Source: Chitinophagaceae bacterium
GTDB taxonomy: Bacteria; Bacteroidota; Bacteroidia; Chitinophagales; Chitinophagaceae
Direction of reading: 5' to 3'
Length of the DNA stretch: 64,000 bases
Assembly (NCBI GenBank): GCA_017307755.1
Contig: JAFKGQ010000016.1
Coordinates: forward strand, 248,001 to 312,000
Part shown: positions 7,796 through 16,080 of the stretch, in pieces
How the letters are laid out: each line of letters begins with the position of its first letter
Position numbering within the stretch: the stretch's first letter is position 1
The notes under the pieces: generated by a model
What the model saw: only the letters and a program-made list of their open reading frames with translations
Databases searched by the model: none
Told to the model about the DNA's origin: nothing
Translations under genes and position numbers: made by a program

Positions 7796-9883
7796 GTGAA
7801 AACAACTATTTTTTTAGTATGGTGTTCCATGGTGCTCACCATCGGCATCACCCGTGGACAGACACCGGAAAGCCATCCGGACATCTCCACTATTTCGCTG
7901 GCAGTCGCCATGCCCAGGGAGATAAAAGGGCTCACTGATGGACAGATCTCTATCCTGGAAGACAGGATCAAGAACATCGTCAGCATGAATGGTCTTTCGG
8001 CAGAAGGTGGCCTGGAAGGCTTCGTCATCTACCCCAAATTCGATATCTACAGCATGCAGCAGGTGCAGGGAGTCGTCAATAAAAATATTACCATTGCCAA
8101 ATGTAATATCAGTCTTTTCGTACGCCAGTTCATTCCCAATGCTACTTCCAATATCGTTTTCTCATCCTACAACAAGGACATCGTAGGTTCGGGATATACG
8201 GAGAGCGATGCGCTGGGAAATGCCCTCACACAAATAAGACCCGACGACGATGCCTTCCAAACCTTCCTGGACAAGACGCGCAGGCGGATGGTAGACTATT
8301 ACGTACAGAATTGCGACAGGATCATGGGTGAGGCCATCAATGCCGCCAACCTGGAGAACTACGACAAGGCATTCGCCCTGCTGCTGAGCATCCCCAAAGA
8401 GGCAGGTCAGTGTTATGGACAGGTCCAACAAAAGACCGTAGAGATCTACCTGAAAAAACAACGCCAGGAATGCAGCCGCTATATCCTCAAGGCAAGGACG
8501 CTCGCCGCGGGTCATAATTTTGACAGCGCCCTTGCGACCCTGCGTAATGTCGATCCCGAAAGCAGCTGTAAGGAAGACCTCTTTTCCCTTCTCAACGACA
8601 TTGGGACAAAAGTCGATGCCAGCGAGCAGCAGGCCCTGGAACTGTATAAGGAACAAATGCGCAACCAGGTAGAGATCGAAAAAGCAAGGTATGCAGCCAT
8701 CAGTGAAATGGGGAAAGCCTATCTCGATGGAGCGGGAAGAAGGACATACGTTGTCACAGGCAATGGGCCTACCGCCACGATCCAGCCGGATAAACCCGTT
8801 GCCCCCGACCCTGTCGCTCCCGCACCTGCTTCCCCCGCGGATGACCTGCTGGCCGGCACTGCCATGCAGCCCGTCATATTCCCCGACAACAATCTATTCC
8901 CTTCCTTTATCCTGAGCAGGGCCAACTACGGGATCCCGGACGAGTCAAAGCAATATGGAGATATATACAGCTGCATCGGCATCGCCGTACTCAACCCTTC
9001 CACCAGCGGTACCCTCTCCTACGAGATAGAGCCGGTGGAAAATAAATATTTTGAAAAAATCTCGGGCACGATCAGCTTTATAAAGAACCAGACCCACCAG
9101 TATTTCCCCAGTATCCCCTGGAAATTCGATGCCTTGAAAAGCGTACAGCAGTCCACACCGTTGAGCATCCGGTTCAGACTTATCGATCGCACCGGAAAGA
9201 GTAAGGAAGAGGTGGTAAAGGTCAGTATCCGCAGCATCCGTGAATGTATAACCAGTTTTTATTTTGACGGCAAAAACCAAATGAGCCCCCTGCTGGCCGC
9301 CTATGTCAATGAAGACAATCCGCAGATAGACCGGCTGCTGAAAGAAGGTATTGAAAAGAACTGGGTCCATGAATGGGTGGGTTACCAGTCCGGGCAGGAA
9401 GGTCTGGACCAACAGGTAAAAGCCATCTGGAAAATACTTTCCTCCAAAGGCATCCGCTACAGCAGCCTTACTGGCGCAGGCAATATCAACAGCCATGCTT
9501 TTACCAGCCAGATCGTACGCCCTTTCTGCGAATCCATCAGCAACAGACAGGCCAATTGCGTCGACGGCACCCTTGTATTTGCATCCATTCTGAAAACGAT
9601 CAACATCCGGCCCGTGCTGGTGCTGATACCTGGCCATTGCTTCCTTGGCTATCATGCCACCAGCACAGGAGACAATGATTACGTCTTCCTGGAGACGACG
9701 ATGTTGGGGGATATCCAGGGTCAGCCGACGGAAGAGGCTTTCGAAGCCAATTATATAGCTGCCGTCAAACGGGCCGGAGAAGAATTCCTGGCAACAAAGG
9801 GTAATTATTATATGATCGATGTCGCCGTTGCCCGTCAGCAAAAAGTAATGCCCATCAACCTTTCCGATGAAGCTTGCAAATAA
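7796..9883 (+). CDS. Exported protein with coiled/TPR-like middle and C-terminal transglutaminase-like domain
   Basis: A GTG start at 7796, six bases after the previous stop, opens a signal peptide and a 695-residue protein. Residues 30-170 form an alpha/beta region. Residues 180-320 are helical and rich in charged residues and cysteines (several Cys pairs, TPR-like). A Pro/Ala-rich linker follows at about 328-350 (P-V-A-P-D-P-V-A-P-A-P-A). The C-terminal part has a plausible transglutaminase/papain-like triad: Cys588 in N-C-V-D-G-T, His614 in P-G-H-C-F-L-G-Y and Glu633 in F-L-E-T-T. A hydrophobic helix sits between Cys and His, as in that fold. It could be a peptidase, an amidase or a crosslinking enzyme. 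It ends the block, overlapping the convergent gene by 29 bases. Confidence 0.7.
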   Translation: MKTTIFLVWCSMVLTIGITRGQTPESHPDISTISLAVAMPREIKGLTDGQISILEDRIKNIVSMNGLSAEGGLEGFVIYPKFDIYSMQQVQGVVNKNITIAKCNISLFVRQFIPNATSNIVFSSYNKDIVGSGYTESDALGNALTQIRPDDDAFQTFLDKTRRRMVDYYVQNCDRIMGEAINAANLENYDKAFALLLSIPKEAGQCYGQVQQKTVEIYLKKQRQECSRYILKARTLAAGHNFDSALATLRNVDPESSCKEDLFSLLNDIGTKVDASEQQALELYKEQMRNQVEIEKARYAAISEMGKAYLDGAGRRTYVVTGNGPTATIQPDKPVAPDPVAPAPASPADDLLAGTAMQPVIFPDNNLFPSFILSRANYGIPDESKQYGDIYSCIGIAVLNPSTSGTLSYEIEPVENKYFEKISGTISFIKNQTHQYFPSIPWKFDALKSVQQSTPLSIRFRLIDRTGKSKEEVVKVSIRSIRECITSFYFDGKNQMSPLLAAYVNEDNPQIDRLLKEGIEKNWVHEWVGYQSGQEGLDQQVKAIWKILSSKGIRYSSLTGAGNINSHAFTSQIVRPFCESISNRQANCVDGTLVFASILKTINIRPVLVLIPGHCFLGYHATSTGDNDYVFLETTMLGDIQGQPTEEAFEANYIAAVKRAGEEFLATKGNYYMIDVAVARQQKVMPINLSDEACK

Positions 9884-10538
9884 GGATAATGTCCTTACCC
9901 TCGATGATCCTCCGTTCATATCCCTGCTGCACAACCAGTATCATAGCCAGCGCCAGTTCCTGCATAGTACAAAAACCGGACGGGTAAAGGGCTCTCCCTA
10001 ACGGGAAAAGCCAGGTGATATACCTGTAAAGATTATGCGTTCTCGTCAGCCCCGGGATGGGCTTGATAAACCCGGGGCGAAAGGCGAATACTTGTCTGAA
10101 AGGCAGTCGCATGAGGTCATTTTCCGTCTTGCCCTTTACCCTTGCCCACCTGCTCCAGCCTTTCTCACTGCTGTCCGTACCCGCCCCCGAGATATAACAA
10201 AAGCTCATATCCGGGTTCAGCCTGCTGAGGGTCCCCGCAACATGCATGGTCAGCGTGTAAGTGGTTTGAAAATACTGTTCCGCACCCATTCCCACGGAGC
10301 TGACCCCCAGGCAGAAAAAACAGGCGTTGTAGCCGGCGAGCTGATCTTCAATAGCAGAAAGGTCGAACAGGTCCGGATGGAGGATCTCTTTGAGTTTGGG
10401 ATGGCTGACCCCGCATGGCTTACGGTTGATCACCAGTACAGCAGCTATATCCGGATGCTGCAGACATTCGTGTAATACGCCTTCGCCTACCATGCCGGTG
10501 GCGCCCGTTATGATAGCCTTGATGGGTGATGAGTTCAT
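9855..10538 (-). CDS. NAD(P)-binding Rossmann-fold (epimerase/oxidoreductase-like) protein
   Basis: From the ATG at 10538 the protein is 227 residues. It opens I-K-A-I-I-T-G-A-T-G-M-V-G-E-G-V, the dinucleotide-binding TGxxGxxG loop at residues 11-18, with R-K in the following beta strand suggesting NADP. Y-I-S-G-A-G-T-D-S-S and W-A-R-V-K-G-K-T-E replace the usual Tyr-x3-Lys of true epimerases with a loosely similar Lys, as in atypical NAD(P)H-binding SDRs. No membrane segments are clear. A start further upstream would run through the structured repeat, so 10538 is preferred. Its 3' end overlaps the transglutaminase-like gene by 29 bases. Substrate unknown. Confidence 0.75.
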   Translation of the reverse strand: MNSSPIKAIITGATGMVGEGVLHECLQHPDIAAVLVINRKPCGVSHPKLKEILHPDLFDLSAIEDQLAGYNACFFCLGVSSVGMGAEQYFQTTYTLTMHVAGTLSRLNPDMSFCYISGAGTDSSEKGWSRWARVKGKTENDLMRLPFRQVFAFRPGFIKPIPGLTRTHNLYRYITWLFPLGRALYPSGFCTMQELALAMILVVQQGYERRIIEGKDIILICKLHRKG

Positions 10539-10555
10539 ATCCGAAGATACAAAAA

Positions 10556-10639
10556 GGGACCACAGGTCCCTTGGCCGAAGGCCCATTATTAGCCGCATTG
10601 CACCCGGAAGGTATTTTTCCCACACCGGCCGGGTGCAAT
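10556..10639 (-). repeat. Dispersed structured repeat, copy A (two small hairpins plus long stem)
   Basis: On the plus strand it reads GGGACC-ACA-GGTCCC, TT, GGCC-GAA-GGCC, CATTATTA, then 11-base arms at 10597-10607 and 10629-10639 around a 21-base loop. On the minus strand it lies 18 bases before the start at 10538, and the last hairpin is followed by TTTTT, so it resembles a leader or attenuator for that gene. Related copies are at 23276-23358 and, partly, 61464-61492. Confidence 0.7.
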
Positions 10640-10641
10640 AC

Positions 10642-10666
10642 AAAAACCGCCCCTTTTCAAGGGCGG
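10642..10666 (-). terminator. Intrinsic terminator of the L,D-transpeptidase gene
   Basis: Read on the minus strand, CCGCCC and GGGCGG (10661-10666 and 10647-10652) form a six-base GC stem around an eight-base loop and are followed by TTTTTG. It lies 34 bases beyond the stop of the minus-strand gene at 10701. Confidence 0.75.
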
Positions 10667-10700
10667 CCCGTCTACTATGAAAAAACTGTCAACACACTAC

Positions 10701-11591
10701 TTACAAGCTGTTCAGTACAGGGGACTGAGCTAAATATTTTTTTGAAGGGTAATAGATAAAAAAACAGCTGCCATTCTTCATCAGCGGGATGATCTCATTA
10801 CTTACTTCGCTGGGGATGGCAGGACATCCAAAAGTAGTTCCCATTACACCGTATTTATGCAGTATCCGCAAACTTACATAGGAGGCGCCATGGATGACGA
10901 TGCTGCGTTTATAAGCATTATCATTAAAACCCTTGTCCAGTCCTTCAATACGGAGCGACAGACCATTGACGCCATAATAGGTCTTCCGGGTGACATAAAA
11001 CCCCAGGCTGCTTTTGCAGGACTCTTCCTGGTTGGAGAAAGAGCTGGCATATTCTTCTCCTGAATTAATGCCATGGGCGACAAAGGTCTTGTAAAGGATC
11101 TTTTTATTACGTACGTCGATGACATACATTCTTTCCTTCGAAGAAGACTGACTAAAATCACAGATGGTCAACAGGTCGGATTTCCGTAATTTGCCCTGTT
11201 TCAGGAGATTGTGATAGCCCAGCCAGGCATATTCAAACGCTTTCAGGCTCAGGTCCTCATTTTCCAGGTCCATAATATCATACATCCCCAGAGCCGTATT
11301 CATCACCATTTTATATTCAGCCTTCATAGCGGCCAATCGCATAGCCCTTTTGACAGCCGCAGCAGCCTCGGCCTTTTCAGCTTCAGCCTTTGCCAGCTCG
11401 GCAGCCCGTGCACACACGGCTTCGGCCGATACGTTATAGTTAATGATCTTTTTGATGAGGTCTGCGGAGTTATAATTACCCCGGGACGTGTAGGTCGCCG
11501 TTTTACTCTTCCCCGCCGCCAGTATGGCGGGGGCCGTCAGGATAAACAGCATCATCAGAACCTTCGCGCAATTGTAATTAATATTCTTCAT
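10701..11591 (-). CDS. Murein L,D-transpeptidase catalytic-domain family protein (YkuD_2 type)
   Basis: A 296-residue exported protein: signal peptide at 1-25, an Ala/Lys/Glu-rich helix at about 58-95 that may be a coiled coil or cell-wall spacer, then the catalytic domain. The active-site pattern is His234 in I-V-I-H-G-A-S and Cys256 in T-T-F-G-C-P-A-I-P, matching the Bacteroidota YkuD_2 branch; the usual S-x-G-C-P is T-F-G-C-P here. The family crosslinks peptidoglycan stem peptides in the periplasm or modifies outer-membrane anchoring. The gene stands alone between its own terminator and a 286-base gap. Confidence 0.82.
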   Translation of the reverse strand: MKNINYNCAKVLMMLFILTAPAILAAGKSKTATYTSRGNYNSADLIKKIINYNVSAEAVCARAAELAKAEAEKAEAAAAVKRAMRLAAMKAEYKMVMNTALGMYDIMDLENEDLSLKAFEYAWLGYHNLLKQGKLRKSDLLTICDFSQSSSKERMYVIDVRNKKILYKTFVAHGINSGEEYASSFSNQEESCKSSLGFYVTRKTYYGVNGLSLRIEGLDKGFNDNAYKRSIVIHGASYVSLRILHKYGVMGTTFGCPAIPSEVSNEIIPLMKNGSCFFIYYPSKKYLAQSPVLNSL

Positions 11592-11749
11592 AAAAACGGA
11601 TTTGATAGATATGTTTCAATGGGTGTACCAAATCCTTTACTATTAATAATCAATTACTTACAGATACCATCCAACCGAATTTAATCCCGGATTGGGAAGA
11701 TTTTCTCTTTTTTAGGAGTTTCTCATATGGTGAAAAAACGAAGGGGCGC

Positions 11750-11777
11750 AAAAAAAACAGGGATGAAAACATCCCTG
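11750..11777 (-). terminator. Intrinsic terminator of the DsbD-alpha-like gene
   Basis: On the minus strand CAGGGATG-TTTT-CATCCCTG (11758-11777) is followed by eight T residues (11750-11757). The stem is a perfect eight base pairs and lies 100 bases past the stop of the gene at 11878. The remainder of the 11592-11877 gap is AT-rich, with no further gene seen. Confidence 0.75.
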
Positions 11778-11877
11778 ATTTACCAAACCTAACTGCCTAT
11801 GAAGACTATAAACTTTTATTTACGTTTTTACTACATGGTTGTAGTTTATATACGACAAACGGCTAAAATTAGATTTC

Positions 11878-12369
11878 TCAGAAAGAACTTTTTTTATCCC
11901 CGTTGCCATCGCTCTCTAACGGTACCACAAAATTGTCGGTTTTGGGTGGCAGACACATTTCGTTGGTACATACCTGGTAAGTAAGGGACCCGCTGACGCT
12001 GGTTTTGACATTTGCCTTTAGTTTTATCACCTGGATAAAATCTACTTTTCCCGCATATTGATTGGCCTGTATCCCCGTAGCCTCATCCTTCCACTTTTCC
12101 ATATCTCCCACTTCCCTGATCTTGCCCAACAGACCTACCAGGGGATTGGGTTTGAATTTGATCTCCGTCGGTCTGGCCACCGCATCTTCCGGCTGTTGCT
12201 GGGAATAAGCATGCCATCCCGATGCCAACTGGGCCGTCAAATGGACCTCATAGGTCTTTTCCGCTATTTTCCGGGCACTGTACTGCCAGGCCACCGGATG
12301 AAGGTCATGCTGCGCTTTACCCACCAAAAAGGTGAAAAAGAGGGCGGAAAGTAGGATACTTTGCTTCAT
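11878..12369 (-). CDS. Stand-alone DsbD alpha-domain (DsbD N-terminal) protein
   Basis: A 163-residue exported protein with a signal peptide ending G-K-A-Q at 17-20. The mature domain has P-V-A-W-Q-Y near its start, G-W-H-A-Y-S-Q, and Y-Q-V-C-T-N-E-M-C-L-P-P with Cys134 and Cys139. This is the redox motif of the immunoglobulin-like DsbD alpha domain, which passes electrons to periplasmic thiol proteins. The transmembrane DsbD and thioredoxin-like domains are absent, so it must work with a partner encoded elsewhere or have a binding role. A perfect 13-base inverted repeat touches the start codon on its 5' side. Confidence 0.75.
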   Translation of the reverse strand: MKQSILLSALFFTFLVGKAQHDLHPVAWQYSARKIAEKTYEVHLTAQLASGWHAYSQQQPEDAVARPTEIKFKPNPLVGLLGKIREVGDMEKWKDEATGIQANQYAGKVDFIQVIKLKANVKTSVSGSLTYQVCTNEMCLPPKTDNFVVPLESDGNGDKKSSF

Positions 12370-12399
12370 ATAGAACGTTTTATGAGTAAAACGTTCTAT
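12370..12399. promoter_or_regulatory. Perfect 13-base inverted repeat abutting the DsbD-alpha start codon
   Basis: Arms ATAGAACGTTTTA (12370-12382) and TAAAACGTTCTAT (12387-12399) flank a four-base spacer. The repeat begins directly next to the ATG at 12369 of the minus-strand gene. It could be an operator or an mRNA hairpin hiding the ribosome binding site; no separate Shine-Dalgarno can be placed. Confidence 0.6.
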
Positions 12400-12472
12400 T
12401 AAAACACCTGACTATGAATTTTGGCCGGTTCTTCCTTTGTATATATACGATCTGGCAGCTGGTAGCCAGTCA

Positions 12473-13744
12473 TTAGTTGAACTGGAACCATATCAGCGCC
12501 ACAGCGGAAAAGGTCATCAGCACCAGCGTAAGCACACCCAATATATTTGATCCCCGTTTATTCACCGCCGCCCCCATGATCTTTGGGTTATTACAGATAT
12601 GCATCACCAGGACGATCATCACGGGTGCTGTCAGCCCGTATAAGATCGCCGTATATAACAAGGCCTGGATGGGGCTGATATGGAGGAAATCCAGACAAAG
12701 ACCCGCCAGCAGCGCAAATACCAGCGTTACATAAAAACCCGGCGCTTCATTGAATTTTTTGTCCAGCCCCTGCCGCCAGTTAAAGGTTTCCGCCACGATG
12801 TAGGACAACGATCCTCCCAATACCGGGATGGCCAGAAACCCCGTTCCGATGACTCCTATCGCAAAAAACGCATAGGTCATCTTCCCCGCCAATGGCTCCA
12901 GCGCGCTGGCCGCCTGCTCGACTGTCTCGATCTTATGTTGCCCTGCATTGAAAAGAACCACCCCCGTCGTCAGGATGATAAAGTACATCACCAGGTTGGA
13001 AAAGAACATCCCGCCATAGACATCCTTCTCCATTTTTTCCATAAATCGCCGATCGATGACCACTCTTCTATGCAGCCGGGCATTGTTGACATCCTCCGCC
13101 TCCATGGTAGCCTGCCAGAAAAACAGGTACGGCGAAATGGTCGTGCCTAAAATAGCCACCAGGATCTCAAAAAAATCTTTGTCCATGCGAATGGTGGGTA
13201 CCAACGTATGCCGCAACACCTGTCCCCATTGCACATGCACAAGGAAGGGAATGACCAGGTACAATAAAAGCACCAGGCAGAGCCATTTTAAGACACCTGC
13301 CAGCTTCTGATACGGCCAGCGAATGACCCCAAAAAGGATCAGCCCCGTAAAAAATATCTCAAAAGCAAATACGGGTACCGGGGGTAACAGCATATGCGCT
13401 ACCGCACCCATGCCCTCAATGTCAGCGCCGATGTTCAATACAATGGCCGGAAAGCTGAACACCATCATGGCAAAGCCCAGCTTTCTCGGATAATGTTGTC
13501 TTAGCACACCACTCAACCCCTTGCTGGTGACCACGCCGATCCTGGCGCACATCTCCTGTATGGACGCCATCAGCGGGAAAGTGATCAATGCCGTCCAAAG
13601 GGTGCTCAGCCCAAATGCCGCCCCCGCCTGGGAATAAGTAGCGATCCCCGAAGGATCATCGTCACTGGCGCCTGTGATCATACCAGGGCCAAAGACTTTC
13701 CACACTTTGGCTATACGCACTTTGAAAGCGGTGATCTTCTTCAT
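12473..13744 (-). CDS. NRAMP-family divalent metal transporter, atypical DPSG branch
   Basis: From the ATG at 13744 the protein is 423 residues with about eleven hydrophobic segments, the NRAMP fold. The first unwound helix reads G-A-S-D-D-D-P-S-G-I-A-T-Y (D30-P-S-G33) where canonical Mn/Fe transporters have D-P-G-N. The helix-6 region reads L-A-I-P-V-L-G-G-S-L where they have M-P-H. Both metal-site signatures therefore differ, so the ion may not be Mn2+ or Fe2+. Beginning at an ATG 14 codons upstream would add a polar tail. It is divergent from gpmA (66-base gap). Confidence 0.8.
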   Translation of the reverse strand: MKKITAFKVRIAKVWKVFGPGMITGASDDDPSGIATYSQAGAAFGLSTLWTALITFPLMASIQEMCARIGVVTSKGLSGVLRQHYPRKLGFAMMVFSFPAIVLNIGADIEGMGAVAHMLLPPVPVFAFEIFFTGLILFGVIRWPYQKLAGVLKWLCLVLLLYLVIPFLVHVQWGQVLRHTLVPTIRMDKDFFEILVAILGTTISPYLFFWQATMEAEDVNNARLHRRVVIDRRFMEKMEKDVYGGMFFSNLVMYFIILTTGVVLFNAGQHKIETVEQAASALEPLAGKMTYAFFAIGVIGTGFLAIPVLGGSLSYIVAETFNWRQGLDKKFNEAPGFYVTLVFALLAGLCLDFLHISPIQALLYTAILYGLTAPVMIVLVMHICNNPKIMGAAVNKRGSNILGVLTLVLMTFSAVALIWFQFN

Positions 13745-13810
13745 GCCGGATGTTGAGGGATTTCTACAATATACTATTAATATCATGCCATCATGCTAAC
13801 TTTATCACCT

Positions 13811-14416
13811 ATGCCACTACTATCCATCGTCCGTCATGGACAGTCCACCTGGAACCTGGAAAACCGTTTTACTGGCGACGTCGACGTAGACCTCACTCCT
13901 CTTGGCAGGGAAGAAGCCCGATCGGCAGGAAAAAAACTTGCTCATATCTCTTTCTCTCGTTGTTTCACATCCGTACTGGAACGGGCCATCGAAACCCTGG
14001 ACATTATCCTCAAAGAGACGCACCAGCAAGGTCTTCCCATCGTCCGTGACAAAGCCCTTAACGAACGCAACTATGGCCAGCTGCAGGGACTCAACAAAGC
14101 CGAGACAGCAAAAAAATATGGCGACCAGCAGGTAGCCATCTGGCGAAGAAGTTATTCTGTCCGTCCTCCCGGCGGAGAAAGCCTGGCAGATACCGCTGCC
14201 CGGGTGATCCCATACTATACAAAAGAGATCGAGCCTTATTTAAAAAAAGGAGAGAATATCCTGGTAGTGGCGCATGGCAACAGCCTTCGCGCCCTCATGA
14301 TGCACCTGGAACATATCGGGGAAGATAAGATAGCCACCGTGGACCTGCCCACGGGAACGCCCAGGCTATATACCTTTGATGAACAATTGAGGTTGGTGTC
14401 CGTCAATTATTTATGA
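13811..14416 (+). CDS. gpmA: 2,3-bisphosphoglycerate-dependent phosphoglycerate mutase
   Basis: This cytoplasmic histidine phosphatase interconverts 3- and 2-phosphoglycerate in glycolysis. The phosphohistidine motif L-S-I-V-R-H-G-Q-S is near residue 8, N-x-x-x-x-F-T-G follows, then E-R-N-Y-G-x-L-Q-G-L-N-K with the catalytic Glu, R-P-P-G-G-E-S, and V-A-H-G-N-S-L-R-A with the second active-site His. The length of 201 residues (from ATG 13811) is slightly short of the roughly 230-250 of classic GpmA, as is common in Bacteroidota. An in-frame ATG at 13793 is possible. It overlaps convergent bshC by 10 bases. Confidence 0.88.
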   Translation: MPLLSIVRHGQSTWNLENRFTGDVDVDLTPLGREEARSAGKKLAHISFSRCFTSVLERAIETLDIILKETHQQGLPIVRDKALNERNYGQLQGLNKAETAKKYGDQQVAIWRRSYSVRPPGGESLADTAARVIPYYTKEIEPYLKKGENILVVAHGNSLRALMMHLEHIGEDKIATVDLPTGTPRLYTFDEQLRLVSVNYL

Positions 14417-16008
14417 TCTTCCGTCGCTATCACGAACACCTGCTCTAACGTAGGTGAATATCGATAAATATCTTCAATAAAGGCCGGCCCTCCGGAAGCC
14501 CACCACGGCATAAAATTCTCCGTCCGCTCCTGCAGTCCATTCTGGGGGAATAAGGCCGACTTTAATACCCGTATCTGCCGCTGTCTGTCCGCGAATTTCC
14601 TTTTCTCCGCCTTCAGCAATTTTTTCTCCAGCTCTTTCAGGGGATGTAAAGCCTTTACCCGCAAGGCTTCCACATGCTGCACCAGCGTAGGGTCTACGGG
14701 ACGGGCCCGCTCCTTTAACGACCCGTAATAACGTTCGGCTTCCACGATCTCTTTTTCCATGCTCAATTGCTGTTGCGACTCCTTTCGCACCAGCTTATTC
14801 ATCAGCACATCTTCCGGCTGAAAAAGGTCTGTTATATCCAGCCCCGCGCCAGCAACCCGCTCAACCCACAACGCCTCTACAAGTAAAAAGGAATTTCGCA
14901 GGATGAGCATGGGAAAAGGCCTTCCATAATGATGAAAAAGATCCTTCAGCTCCATCCAATAGGCCGTCTCCCCACCACCGCCGATGAATGCTATGTTGGG
15001 CAGGATAGTTTCCTGAAAAAGGCCCCGAAGGATCACATTAGGACTAAAATGTTCGGGATGGTCATACAGCTCTTTCCTTATCTCTTCCGGTGTAAAAGAG
15101 AGATCCGATTCATGTACTTTGTAGACATCCCCCACCCGCTCGATCCTGCCTCTCAGATCGCCTTTCAAATAAAATAAATTGATCGGTCTGGGATTTGCCT
15201 GTACTTTATATCGTTGGGACAGACGGTCGGCAGTTCCTTCCACAATCCTGCAGGGTGTCTGTTGGAATAGATCGTCTTCAAAAACAGGGATCATCAGCCG
15301 TTTGAGACTGGCCCTGTCGGGGATGAGCACCACCAGCCCGTATGCCGCAAAAAGCCAGTGCAGCAGACGGAAGGTAGCCGTTTGTATATCGGGGCTCTTC
15401 AGATAAAACTCCCGGACCTTTTCCATCAATTCGCTGCCATACCGCTGGACGGATAATTCTCCTTCTATCCTGTGGATCAGTTGTTCCAGTCCCTTCGTAT
15501 TCATTCGCCCGACAGCGCCCGTCTGTTTGGTAGACCACACCAGTTTTTCCCCGTTGAGATAGATATTGCCTAACTCATCCAGATCGGCGTCTTCGCTGCC
15601 CATATAAAAGACGGGGACGAAATGTTTGTCCGGCCATTCCTGGTTCAGCCGGTCTGCCAGTTTGATAACATGAATGATCTTATAAATAAAATAGAGGGGA
15701 CCAGCAAAAATGGCCGGCTGATGAGCCGTGACGATGGTGAAAGTGTTCTCTTTCAGCAGGTGTTGGATATTGGAGACCACCTTTGGGGAAGACGTTACCG
15801 CCTGGTACTGGTCCTCAAGCGCCGCAACCAATGTCCTACGGTCTACCGGCGCCTTTTTGCGTGCCTCCAGTGAAGCTTTAAGACCCTCCGGCGTAACAGG
15901 ATGCTCAAAAAAGGGGGCCAGTGCGGGAGCCCGATCCAGATAATCGGTGATGATCTTTGAAAAGTAGCCTGTCTGCTGGTATGGCAAATGATGCGGAGTC
16001 CAATCCAT
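14407..16008 (-). CDS. bshC: Bacillithiol biosynthesis cysteine-adding enzyme BshC
   Basis: BshC ligates cysteine to glucosaminyl-malate in the last step of bacillithiol synthesis. The 533-residue protein from the start near 16008 opens M-D-W-T-P-H-H-L-P-Y-Q-Q-T-G-Y-F-S. It carries typical BshC blocks: V-T-A-H-Q-P-A-I-F-A-G-P-L-Y-F-I-Y-K, F-V-P-V-F-Y-M-G-S-E-D-A-D-L-D-E, N-I-A-F-I-G-G-G-G-E-T-A-Y-W and a long coiled-coil stretch at about 390-475. It lies 72 bases after the hydroxyproline epimerase on the same strand but is probably metabolically unrelated. Its presence suggests bacillithiol is this organism's low-molecular-weight thiol. Confidence 0.92.
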   Translation of the reverse strand: MDWTPHHLPYQQTGYFSKIITDYLDRAPALAPFFEHPVTPEGLKASLEARKKAPVDRRTLVAALEDQYQAVTSSPKVVSNIQHLLKENTFTIVTAHQPAIFAGPLYFIYKIIHVIKLADRLNQEWPDKHFVPVFYMGSEDADLDELGNIYLNGEKLVWSTKQTGAVGRMNTKGLEQLIHRIEGELSVQRYGSELMEKVREFYLKSPDIQTATFRLLHWLFAAYGLVVLIPDRASLKRLMIPVFEDDLFQQTPCRIVEGTADRLSQRYKVQANPRPINLFYLKGDLRGRIERVGDVYKVHESDLSFTPEEIRKELYDHPEHFSPNVILRGLFQETILPNIAFIGGGGETAYWMELKDLFHHYGRPFPMLILRNSFLLVEALWVERVAGAGLDITDLFQPEDVLMNKLVRKESQQQLSMEKEIVEAERYYGSLKERARPVDPTLVQHVEALRVKALHPLKELEKKLLKAEKRKFADRQRQIRVLKSALFPQNGLQERTENFMPWWASGGPAFIEDIYRYSPTLEQVFVIATEDHK

Positions 16009-16080
16009 AAAAGTAAAAATAGGGATATCAGGCGAATTCCTGCGTACCGCACACCACAACATAAAAGGTTCCCAGATTGT

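Noticed and set aside
8945..9934. 329-codon minus-strand open frame
   Set aside because: Antisense to the transglutaminase-like gene, whose frame has a signal peptide and catalytic motif; no supporting features for the antisense frame.
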